Below are positions 34,684 to 46,300 of a stretch of 64,000 bases of DNA, piece by piece. Each line of letters starts with the position of its first letter. Within the stretch, counting starts at the first letter, position 1. Source of the DNA: Liolophura sinensis (taxonomy: Eukaryota; Mollusca; Polyplacophora; Chitonida; Chitonidae); contig NC_088303.1 of the NCBI RefSeq assembly GCF_032854445.1, forward strand, positions 3,109,501 to 3,173,500, read 5' to 3'. The translations under genes and the position numbers were made by a program. The notes under the pieces were generated by a model, which ran no database searches, was not told the origin of the DNA, and saw nothing but the letters and a program-made list of their open reading frames with translations.

Positions 34684-35599
34684 CAGGTTTTATGCAATAA
34701 TTAAAAATAATTGACCTACATGCTTATACAGCAGGTCAATTTTCCCCTGGAGGAAACTGCAATTTGGAGTAAAATATTGAAAAATTGTCTTTTTTCAAAA
34801 AAGTCTTTGACCTCGCAAAGTACAGTTACTCCATGCAATTTATAACAGTTCATGCACCATTGCAGAACAGTCTTTTTCCTTTCGTACAGTAGCTTCCATT
34901 GTCTTAGTGCAAGTACCTACCTAGAACTGCTGTACTATATCATTCGATGTTTTGGATAGTTCTTTCATTTCTTTGTAAAGCCCCAAATCCAAATACAAGG
35001 AGCTCTGACAAGAACCAGCCAAGCCGTTAGACATCAGAGCCAGTGTAAATTAACAAAAAGGGGCCAAAGAAAAATAAATGTGATTAGGCGAGACTCAAAA
35101 TTTGGATGCCCAGAAGCAGTGAATGTAGTGAAGGTTTAGCAATGATTTTTTTGTACTGTTTTAATGATGTACCGATATAAAGGCCTGCATTGTATGCAGA
35201 AATAGACCCAGGATTAGAAACTGGCACACTATTTTGGCGGATAGCATCAATATACTGCCATGGCTACCCATCAGATGCATCTCCACGGCCTGAAGTTTGC
35301 AAACACTTGTACTTCTGATCTTCCCGTCTGTCGACGCATCACAAGCAAAACTCGATTGATTATTTCCTAATCCTAAGATTCTGTGATGATGCCTTAAGCG
35401 AACAGGTATACGAATACCCTCAAAATATTTAACAGGGTCAGGTAACTGCATCGGGCTTTTAAATGGAGTGCACGGACGTTGGTTTAGGGCCATCCTTGGC
35501 GAAACGTTATGTGTAAGCAATCTCAGACTAAATGTAGGTCTAAGGCTGCAGAATGTAACTCTAAAATTGACCAAAACGAGGTGTTGAGAGAGTTTCAGG

Positions 35600-36027
35600 G
35601 AATGAGTGCTTCTAATGCAGGGATCAACGGTAAGCCACATTTACTGCATCTTCACGTCACATGATCAATGTGAGCGCAGACAAAAATATGGCTGTTCAAG
35701 GGAGATAATACTTATGGCAATCATTACAGTAACACCAGGCAAGTCTCGTCATCCATTTGGCTGGTCCACTCCCCATAGTCAGCTTCAGTCTCGCAGGTGA
35801 TCAAAATGGTTACACAGCTTGCGGCAACATTGGGTGTAGTGTCTGAAACTATTTATTTTGTGAATCTGTGTGGTTGTCATGGGTCCTTCTTGGTTCGGCG
35901 AGACTGAACAGGTTAGTTGATTATAAAGAGCATCGGTTTGCTAAGAAAGCTTAATGCGCGTGTGAAGATGCAGTGAAGATGCAGTGAATGTGGCTTACCG
36001 TCCATACGACACATTAGAAGCAGTTAC
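35600..36027. repeat. Inverted repeat with about 50 bp arms
   Basis: GCTTCTAATG...GGTAAGCCACATTTACTGCA then TCTTCAC near 35609-35658 is mirrored by the reverse complement of 35971-36022 (GTGAAGATGCAGTGAATGTG then GCTTACCGT). About 310 bases separate the arms. Each arm contains an ACGGTAAG donor-like site pointing inward/outward on opposite strands. It resembles a small foldback element; no family is recognised. Confidence 0.6.
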
Positions 36028-36502
36028 TCCCCCAACACTTTGTGTTGTTTGATTTCACAGTTACGTTCCGCAAGTAGTACGTGTACTGTTTTCGTATATT
36101 CACTCTGGACTCTCAGTACAGCTTTCGCTTTGCAGCACTGCCTATTTTGGAAGATATTTACCGATATGTGTTCTAAATCAGATAGTAGACTTTTTAAGAA
36201 GGCTTTCGCATTGTAACTCTCATGGCTGCGCCGCTCGACAGGCTGATGACAATACCATATAAATTTTTCTACCATTCTTCAAACAGAAATAACATCGATG
36301 AGCATCGGGAATCTAAGCGTAATGGAGTATTTCACTGGCACACTTATGGCCAACAAAACGAAAGTAAAAACATGCCAGTCGGTAAAATAGACAGTGACAA
36401 TCCCCGAATATGCTACAAAAAGACTGCTTCACCACTCACAACATGGCACCGTACACACTGATGAAGAGAGAACGCTAACTCAGTCCTATTTACCGAACTC
36501 AC

Positions 36503-36590
36503 CTGCCTAATGCTGCTTCTCCCGGCGAGTGTCGCTGCAGTCTGGCGTCCTTGTTCAGCTGCGCTTTAACGAGGTATAACCTTGACAGAC
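36503..36590 (-). other. PCK1-like: Probable 5'UTR exon 1 of PEPCK gene A
   Basis: About 88 non-coding bases lie downstream of a TATA box and end GGCAG before a strong donor GTGAGTTC (36503/36502). No ATG occurs in the exon. The start near 36585-36592 is placed about 30 bases from the TATA box. Joining to exon 2 (a 7.7 kb intron) is inferred from strand, order and the absence of another receiving gene. Confidence 0.6.
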
Positions 36591-36613
36591 ACCGCACTCG
36601 CACATTTCCCGCT

Positions 36614-36713
36614 CTTTTATAGCGGTATAACAGGAGGAAATGAACGAGTTGGCCTACGTGATGCGGTGACCTCTACAGTGGTTGACCGGTCGTGACCGCT
36701 TTGCATTTGACCC
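36614..36713 (-). promoter_or_regulatory. TATA promoter with four TGACC-type half-sites
   Basis: TATAAAAG at 36614-36621 (minus). Upstream, four hormone-receptor-like half-sites lie in one orientation: AGGTCA (36667-36672), CGGTCA (36683-36688), CGGTCA (36693-36698) and GGGTCA (36708-36713). The middle two form a direct repeat with a 4-base spacer (DR4-like). An ACGTGA core lies near 36656. Nuclear-receptor control is known for vertebrate PCK1; its use here is inferred. Confidence 0.55.
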
Positions 36714-36981
36714 CCGAGGTTTGTTTACAAGGCAGAACCGCACGTGTGCCAGTGTTTTGTTTACACCGCGAAACTAGACTGATCTAGAAGATGTTCATTA
36801 TTCTGTGCATTCTTGGCAAATCCAGTTGAATGGTGTTTTGGGCAGATCTTCGTCACTGTACCATGAATGACAACAATCTGGGAGTAATATGACTCAGAGC
36901 AACAGTTCATAGTAATTGTGAATGACATCACATGTGGCGTGTATAGCACGAATTACTCCCATTGCAGGGACCTCATATTAT

Positions 36982-37166
36982 CAGTTACATGGTTACTCTC
37001 TGATTGATACGCAGATATATGGTGTAAATAATCCTCATGTTTGGCGAGGCATCAGCCGAGCTCAGTATGAGGATATATGGTCTCAATAGTCCTATTCATC
37101 CGAGTAAAATATGAGAATTGTTGATACCATATATTTGCATATCCTATCACTGAGTAACCTTGTAAT
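36982..37166. mobile_element. MITE-like foldback element
   Basis: Two inverted arms of about 60 bases (GGTTACTCTCTGATTGATAC against the reverse complement of the right end, GGTTACTCAGTGATAGGATA) are roughly 75% alike. A second nested palindrome, CCTCAT...ATGAGG, lies at 37033-37072. It has no coding capacity. It is about 370 bases upstream of the gene A TATA box. Confidence 0.65.
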
Positions 37167-37169
37167 GAA

Positions 37170-38880
37170 GTTATACTGCAAAGACTCATCAATTCAGTGA
37201 AGAAGACTGACGTAAAGGTGAATCGCTACAGCAATTTTCACAACCAAACAAAAGTAAATGCATTGTGGCCTACTCAGGAGACAAATTGACGTCGACTGCA
37301 GGATTCGAGAACATATCTGTACCCACGTGACCGTTGTTGCGCAATGAAAAGCGGAGTATTTTGTCTGATGCGGGATAAATAACGTTACGTTTAAACTTTA
37401 GACAATTCCGTGAAAGATATGTAAGGTCTCGAAAGCCCAGACATTTCAAAATAAATACTGAACAAATGTCAAACAATTTGATTCCTTCTGCAGACAGCAG
37501 ATTGATTTGTAAATTATTTCAGATACTTGATCACAAAGCAGTTCAAGCAAATATAGTTGTACGTACAACGTCATGAATGTAAGCCTGTGTACTTCTCCGA
37601 AACGGAAATAAATGCCAGCAAAATTTTAGGTAATGAATTTCTGATTCTAATCTTGGAAAAGGAGGGTCAGTTGATATTTTGCAAAAGTACGAAGATTAAT
37701 GGCAATTAGACCACGATTATACAGCGCCTGTCTGGAAACTAATAGCTAACATTGCCTTTTTCATGATCATAACTATCATATAACTTGCAAGAGACGATAA
37801 CTTCAAAATCTTGCTATGTAAATAAGCCCTATTGAAAAAAACAAATTAACTTTCCATGCGGTGGACTATTTTTTGGATGATGGAAATCTTTTACATCATT
37901 TAAACTTATTCAAGATTGGTGACGAGCTGAATTGATATCAATCTATTCATTCAGTTGCGGCTACCAATAAAAACACTACACGCCCCAGAACCAGCCTTAT
38001 ACATCTGCTGGATTCCACTATATCGGTGCATAGGGTGAAGTTCTGTTTCCTCAGGTCCCACCAACATTTGACAAGTTACTGAAAAACTTTCCCATCTGTA
38101 GGGTACTGACAAACATCATTTTGGTGATAGGCCACTGCTAGGATTGAACCCTGATTTTTACTGTACTGCAGGTTTCGTAATCAAGCAACTTATCAAGCCA
38201 CATCAGGCTCCTGAAAACAACATCTTAACTGAAACACTAGTTGAACACAAGTTGCAGGAGGTATGACTGATAATAGTAATTTATTCTGCATAGATATATA
38301 AGTTTGAATTATCAACATTTTTGGTACTTTAACATCACAGGTGGCACAATTGTTTATTTTATGAATTTGTCAGGGATCTTCTTTTTTTCTTTTCTTAAAT
38401 GACAAAACAAAAAAACCATTTTATCCCCCACAACTGTCTCCATACATCAAATTTCAGACAGTTACAACCTATATAAAGAAAATGAGCAATAACAATATTG
38501 ATGGTGGTACCAGACCTAGGACCTCTCCCATATACTGTTGACCACAAAACAGATACACATACACAAGTAGAGAGCATGTAAACATTTTTGCAAAAATAAA
38601 ACTCCAAAAAGGTATGAGACAAGAAACTTTCTTTGAACAACTTTTTTGTGATGTTCACATTCATAAATACAAGCATTTTTTGTTCATACCACAAAATGTT
38701 AAAGCTGTCGGAATATGACAGAAATATGCCATGCATAGCAAATATTTCATTTGTGTTTTTCACTAAGTAATTCCTCTGATGCTGTGTTATCAAATAATAA
38801 CCAAAAAAAGAAAAAAAAAAACTAAAGGAAAAAATTACACAGGTAATGTTTTTCAACAAGTAGTTTTGCCTACAAATTTT
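37170..38880. other. Intergenic, AT-rich; no gene recognised
   Basis: No supported exon. Around 38035-38205 there is a diverged SINE-like stretch (TTTGACAAGTTACTG, CACTGCTAGGATTGAACCCT). A 154-codon minus-strand ORF at 38395-38859 is Phe/Tyr-rich, matches the AT bias and is not credible. Confidence 0.6.
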
Positions 38881-38898
38881 TTTTCAATTGCTTTAACA

Positions 38899-38904
38899 TT
38901 TATT
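38899..38904 (-). terminator. Weak candidate poly(A) signal of PEPCK gene B
   Basis: AATAAA on the minus strand, about 970 bases after the gene B stop. I saw no AATAAA nearer. A variant hexamer closer in could be the real signal. Confidence 0.2.
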
Positions 38905-39872
38905 AGTAACATTATACATATATATATATACAGGTTTTTTTTTTAATGCATCTGTTAACGGTTAGGATGAAGTAGATAGTTCCTACAGCCTTGACAGCAG
39001 TGTTTAAATTGGAGTACAACACTTGGATAGGTGAATGATTACGACAAGTGCATATGTAAGTATTAAGAATGCCTTAAAAATCAATTTGAATATAAAAATA
39101 TATTAACACTAATAAAAAAATTTGCATATATATAGTACTAAGATTATGAGCCATCTTTGTTGGATCTAATGCAAATTTTTAGAATTTATAATTTGTAGAT
39201 GTCTGAGCGAGAAGTATGTTTCGTTGTTAAACATGAAGGGTGTGATGACAAATGGATTTCACAAAACTGTTAAGAACGACATTTCATGACATATCCACAT
39301 AGTTAAAAATTTCATTAGGCTTTCCACTGACCCATTATATATAAATAGTGAAAGATCTGTACACATACATGGAATACAGATTTGACTATAGCAAAATATA
39401 TAATTAATCCTTTGTAAAAAGTGACCAGAGTTACAAAAATGTTGGAAAGAGTATGTTTTTCAAACAAACCCAAAGATGCCAAAGCTTGGGATATAAGATA
39501 AATGGCAAGTAATTTTTAGCATAAATTGCATGAATTTATCATACGTGTGGATGATTTTATGTGTGGATGATTTTATGTGTAGTAACTTAGACAAAGATTA
39601 CAACAGTTGCATTGGTCCACACACAGGCACTACATGCACAAAGCTTCCCTCCCATGCATCAGCACGCTGTTCACAGCTGATATCCAGTAGTCCAGTCTCC
39701 TATCTGAAAAGTCCCTTATGCATTTACTTACACAATGAAGCACCCAGACCCCTAAAACAGCGCATGTAATTATATAAGCACCAGCTTAGATTCAAGTCAC
39801 TGGAAGTCAAGGCACAAAGACATTTCAACAACTGAAGTTCACTTAAATAGAAACATCTACAGCTGGACTGTG

Positions 39873-40336
39873 CTACAATTTCTCTGACTCCACACGCGTG
39901 TGCAACTTCTCCAACTCCTCCCAGATCTCATCTGGGACGTCTTCATTCACCTGTTCCTCAAGATATTTCCTGATGTCCTTGACTTCCCGTTCCCAGAACT
40001 CTTTGGGCAGATCAAAGAGGGCTTGCATGTCGACACTTCCTTCCAAGCCCTCCATGAGAAGGGAGTTTGGTTTGGGCACATAACCGATCATGCTCTTCTC
40101 GGCAATGTCCTCCCCGTCAACTCTGCGACAAATCCAGTCCAACACACGAGCATTCTCCCCAAAACCTGGCCAAATGAACTTCCCCTGATCATTCTTGCGG
40201 AACCAGTTAACATGAAAGATTTTTGGCATGGTCGCATTAGGCCGTTTCTTCAAACACAGCCAGTGCTTCATATAATGGCCAAAATTGTAACCGAAGAAAG
40301 GCCTCATGGCAAACGGGTCGTGCATGATGACTTTAC
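39873..40336 (-). CDS. PCK2-like: PEPCK B exon 10 (C-terminus)
   Basis: 464 bases from acceptor ATTTTAG to the TAG stop. It reads [19 protein letters not shown] through [27 protein letters not shown] and [18 protein letters not shown] to ESEKL-stop. It corresponds to exons 11, 12 and 13 of gene A without their two introns. Confidence 0.97.
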
Positions 40337-43300
40337 CTAAAATTTCAAGACAGAAAAATATTTATTTTTTCAGTGGCATTGAAAAAACAGTGCTGAAGAA
40401 TTTTTCACTCCTATGACCGCAGTGGTTTATGGGTGGAGGAAACTGAAGTGGATGTCACCAGGTACATGACAAACTTCTGACAAATGATTTGAACACACCA
40501 CCTCATTGGTCAAGAGCCTGACTGTTGCAGCAAGCCAGAGCTTTAAACCTCTAGGCCTCTAGACCTTGTGGTCTTTACGAATCAAATAGCTCAGAACAGC
40601 TTAGTTGTTAAGACTTGGCTGTTAAAAAGTTGATTGAGAACCCCAAAATGACAATCGTAGCTCAAACCTACAATCAACACCATTCTTGCACTAACGAGTT
40701 ACAATCACAACAGAACATTTAGTTGATTAAAATACCTTCAGATCGCATTGCTTAGTGCAAGTTTGTGGTCGGTCATTAAATTCTGCCTCACCTTTGTGTT
40801 CGGCAGCAGCCGTGGCCTCTGATCTCATACTGGCCCCCACAAATACACCATGATTCCAGTCAAATGACTCGTACACCAAAGGTACACCTGCAACAGTAAA
40901 ACGTACAGCTATCAGAAGTCAACCAACAATCTGGGTTTATTTTGTCCACAAAATTAAGCCTGCATTGAACATCTAAATATATACACAAATTGTAAGAACG
41001 TTGTATTGAATTGTAAATTAATAAACAGCTGTCGAACATTGGGAAGTTGAACAAAATACGCTTCTCTGCTTTATGGCACACACTGAGAAACATGCCGAAG
41101 TGTTATTCCCATAGCTCAGACTAGTGCGGTCGTTATATTGTGGCTTTTGTGTTTAAATGCCATCCCTGATCACAGAGAAATTTACTCTACTGAACTTCCT
41201 CACACTAACAGTGACTTACATAATGTAGAACTATTAAAAACATTTGCAATGTGCCCTTTAAAATTCAACTTTTTCATGGACAAATATTTTAAATTTTGCA
41301 TCCAAACCTGATTCTGCCTCAGACAATATCATTAAACCAGTATTACTGTAACAAGGTTTTAGGATTTGGGTTTGATCTCTGCCAAAGGGGTGTTTGTTGT
41401 GTAACCTGATACTACTGAACCTTGTTTCATACCAAGTTACACAGCAGGCACAACGACAAAGATTTTAAAATTCTGCCCCCCTAAAATGAAGGGAAAGTGG
41501 AAAGAATGGCAAATTTCCCATGGCTATATTCTTTCACTCCCACTGCAGAGCTCATGAATCTATAGAGACCAATCTATGGCAAGCTGAGCACTTGAGCCAG
41601 ATATTTCAAAGCTGCATTAGAAGAAAACACCTTTCTCAATGAAGCAAATCCCGATATTTCCCCTACATATAAATCAAAAAACAAATCAAAAACTGTTTGA
41701 AAGTTTCGTCTCTATTTTGTAAATTTGTACATGGCCCATACCTGACAGCAGAGTATGAATTAATGATATTCAATCAATGTCTCAGCCTTAATACTGATCA
41801 CTTAAAAATCTGAAAAAATAGAATGTAGAATGTATACCTTCAGGTCTCCTGCCTCCAAAAATGATGGCTGAGATTGGCACTCCAGCAGGGTCCTCCCAGT
41901 GATCATCCATGATTGGACACTGACTAGCAGGGGTACAGAATCTGGGCAGGCAAAAACACAGACATCATATTTTATTGCTGTTTACATCATGCTCATGACA
42001 ACATTAATATGATAGATTAATATAGCTATAACAGAATAATACAGAACAGTACAAAGACAATATGCCTGTACAAGCCATCACGCTTATGACAGCGCTGAAC
42101 AAGCTCTTTCACCCAATGCAAGGGCTAATTCAGTACAAGGTAAGGCATCGTTACAAGTCTTCAGTAGCTCAACTGGTTGGTGAAGTGAGTGAAACAGGTC
42201 TGTTACAGCCAACATAAAACTTGTTTTATGTACATAACCACATGAAGACTTGCACAAACAATTTAATACTTACCAAACCAAATATTTTTAATTTCACATC
42301 TCGTTATTATAATTTGTATTACCACTCCTTCTTTGGGCACCCAAGCCGTGGATGCCCAAACCCTATAATGGGCTTCAAAATCGGCTTGGATCAAATCCAG
42401 TTGTGTCACATAAGTTTTATCTGAACAATTACTTTGGCCACCAGCACTTCCATCAAATAAGACAGTTCAAAATGGCCAACGTGTCCTCACTTACCTGGAG
42501 TTGGGATGAGCTGAATTTTTCTTGCTCTCAGGTGACCAGTCACTGACCCCCAGCCAGGACTTGATGGAGACAAATTTGGGGATTTCTTCTTCTAATCCCT
42601 CCCAGAAGAACCCACCATCACTGGTCTCAGCCACATTTGTGAATATTGTGTTCTTCTTGATTGTTTCCATTGCATTTGGATTTGTTTTAGCAGATGTGCC
42701 TGGAATGAATCATTGTTCATTGCTTAAGAAAGACAAGACAATCATGTACAGTGTACAGCACAGACACTTCATTACCAAATTTAAAGGAAAGGATCTCTAA
42801 AAATTGAAGTAGGCATCACTAAATAGATCACTTAAAACTATGCATAAATATACTTTCATTTTTTTTACATTTTTGTGAAAAGAGTTCTAGGCACTCAAAC
42901 ATCTGAATCCTAAGGTGGGCTTTATGGACCATACTATCAGAGGTTAGGAGTTTATCCAACTGTAATCAGGACACTGAATGTTGGAATAACTCTTTACCCA
43001 TGAGAAAAAGATAACTGAAATAACTTTCCCCAAATATTCCTTCTTTCTAGTGAAGTTCAGGAAAAAAAAAAGGTTGTGTGACGTCAGAGTTCCTAGATAC
43101 CGCCAGTATGGCCCAAAAACTCTACCACTGTATTCAAATATTTGAATGCCTTTGAACACTCTTAAAAACAATCTAAAAAAATTAATGGTGTTTTTATGCA
43201 CAGTTTTCAGTATGATGAACCCTACTACATAGTTTGGCTTTCTATTACTTTAAGAAACAACAATTGTGGAGGCCAAGTTTAAGCATAAGGATTCCACTTG

Positions 43301-46300
43301 TAATACCATGACAGCTAATCTAACTTATGTGAAGTTCAGAGAAGGGATTCATTTTCAATGCTCCTAAGCCATAATTAACAGTATACCAGCCCCCCCCCCC
43401 CCCCAAAAAAAAAAATGCTCTACTCCAAGTTATGGCCAACAAAGAGCTTTGGAGTATGGCCCAGTATGTTGAATTTGTCCTTACAATCTTTAATTAACAA
43501 ATATATGAAGTACACAACATCTGGAGAATTTAACATCAGAGTAGACCTACCTGGAGCGACTCCAAAGAAGCCAGCTTCTGGATTGATGGCTCTCAACTGT
43601 CCGTGCTCGTCAAACCTCATCCAGGCAATGTCATCTCCCACACAGGTGATCTTGTAGCCTGGCAGCGACGGATTCATCATGGCCAGGTTCGTTTTCCCAC
43701 AGGCACTGGGAAAGGCTGCTGCCACATACTTCTTCTCTCCTTTAGGATTCTCTATACCTAAAATCTGCACATGTAAATGAGTTGGTACGTTAAAAACCTT
43801 GCCTGGGTAGTTTTCTGTTTCTGCTGTAGGAATATTTGGAATGGAAAAGGAGACAAAACTGTCAGCTGTGAAAAAACTGTCAGCTGCAAAAAAAAACTGT
43901 CACCTGTGAAAGTGTGAACTAGCTGAGCACATTTCCTACAAACAAATGATGCAGTAAATGGGCCATGTGGTCCAATGGATTACATGAGTTGTCTCCCTTC
44001 GAAAAGGACCATGGCGTAAACCCTGTCATATTATTATCTCTGTTTACATATGGAGTATAGGCATTGAACCCACCAGCATGTGTTCTGCCAACCATCCCTC
44101 ATGCTTTGCCATAATGGACCCTAAGCGCAGTGAGAAACATTTCTTGCCCAAGAGTGAGTTTCCTCCGTAACCGCTGCCGTACGAGCAGATCTCATTGGTC
44201 TCTGGAATGTGAGCGATGATGGTTCTTTTGGGGTTACATGGCCAGTTGTTCACAAGGCCCTCTGAAACAGGCATACACAGCGACATTTTAAGGTTGTATT
44301 GACAAGGCCTTATGCAGGCATTTCTTTTCCTCATGCCATCCTTAGCCTGCTTCTGTACAAACTACACACAACCACTTGATATTGCTTTTAATAGTTTTCA
44401 TGGAGAATAATGTTTGAAGTAGTAGTAACTTAATACATAGGAATCAAACACTTATACTTAAACTACTAAGAGCAAATATTTCACAAAATATAATAAAATA
44501 TATAATTTCTTCGGAAAGAGCAATTTGAAATGCATGGACCAAAATGTTCTCGAGTCATCTGTAAGGCATATCATGGGATATAAGCCGGCAAATCAAGACC
44601 TATCTTCAAGCCCATAAAATCTGAACAATGGATGTATATTGCAGAAGATTTTAAAAGGGGTAAAAAGGAAATAGTAATGTAATATGCTGAAGCACTTAAT
44701 TTTTAATATAAAATCAAGATAGTACAATCAAAACAAATTTCACTATTTGTTAAAAGACAATGATGGGCAAGATTGTGTGCATTTGTACAGGCTTTTCCAA
44801 CACTAGTGGAGTCTATTTTGTACCTATTTTGATCTTGTTCCTTATTCTTATAGTTGGCCCATTTCAATTATTTTTTTCTTCTTTTGCTTGCTGGCTAGTG
44901 TTATGGTGAACAATTTCGCAGCCATGTCACAGCCAAATATATATTAACACACACATAAAGATAGGCCAAAAGTCTGTTAACATATACTATGTATGTGTCC
45001 ATACATTAACAAAGACAACAGTCAGCATCGGCAGAAACCAACGTTTGGGTCATCATTCGACTGGGCATACGACACAATGAGCACATGTGAAACCAAACAT
45101 GGATTTGAAGTGTTTTAGTACATACAACATTCACAGAAAAAAACACATGATAATATTTCGATATCACACAATTCAATATTCATGGTCTGCAATAAGTGCT
45201 AGGGTCCACAGGTTCCTGCACCAAGTATTTCACCAAGTTTATTTTACCAGAACCAAACACCATCACTATACAAAACATGCCTTATTTAAAATGTGAACTA
45301 CATGTAGGTGAGTGAATTTACTACACAGGGTTTGGACAGATAGACAACACATTTATCCCCCCTCTACCTACTGTTTGGGGAACGTGATCTGGATGATTTT
45401 ACTATAGAGCGGGAAAACAAATAAAAAACATGAACTGAGGAAGTCAAAAAACAAATGTAGCGAAAAAGGAAGTTGTAAGATATAAAAGAAAATGCAAAAC
45501 AAAAAAAATCAACAAAACTCAAATTTTAATTACAGTAATTCGCTGACTATTTCGACCAGCAGGTGTCAAGCCACATCTGTGTGCCAATCCATGAAATTTG
45601 CCACTTTTAGATCGAATGATCGAAACTTAAAACAGTGCCGCAATGGTTGGGTGGGTTATTTTCTCGCCTCAATCAATGGCTAGACAAACAATGACACGGG
45701 AGTGTGCTGCTCATAATATGCGAGATGAAAGTAGTCCGATGGATATACTCTTGAAAAATTCCACAAGACCTTTATTTTTATCCAAGAATTAAAATGAAGA
45801 AAGTAGCCACAGTTGTTTACAAACCTGTAAATTCTGAACCTGTTGCACAGCATGTTCTTGTCAAACTGGCAAGCTAAGTAACGACTGCTTCTCCAGCTGT
45901 CAACTACACTGCATCGGTGAATGTGTTATACAGGGAACAGCATGAAAATGCATTTCAGCGATAAAGACGTGACTGACAAGTATCTGCCCTTAAGCTCCGG
46001 TAAAACACAGGAGGGAAGTTTTGCAAGCCTTGCGCATGTGGTGTATCATCATTCCATCTTAGAAGCGATCTAGGTTTCTGCCATTTCATTTCGAAAACTG
46101 TCAGTTATACATGTAAACATGGGGCGAAGTTTCCTAATCTAACACATGTTCAAACCTCGTTCTCGCATGATTATAAGCCGACTGCCATGTCTGTACATAA
46201 GTAAATTTGTAATCTCCAGACATTCCCGATGTCACAAAATGGCGATCACAAACTCAACATGCACAGATTAAACACTGTGTGTGCATGTGTGGATATGGAT

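Noticed and set aside
35161-35640. 159-codon minus-strand ORF
   Set aside because: No recognisable motif; it starts inside an inverted repeat and has no splice or start context that stands out.
38395-38859. 154-codon minus-strand ORF
   Set aside because: Phe/Tyr/Cys-rich translation of AT-rich DNA, probably within the 3'UTR or flank of gene B; no motif or splice support.
43388-43404. Poly-C/poly-A run as a regulatory element
   Set aside because: A simple homopolymer tract in a gene B intron with nothing around it to suggest function.
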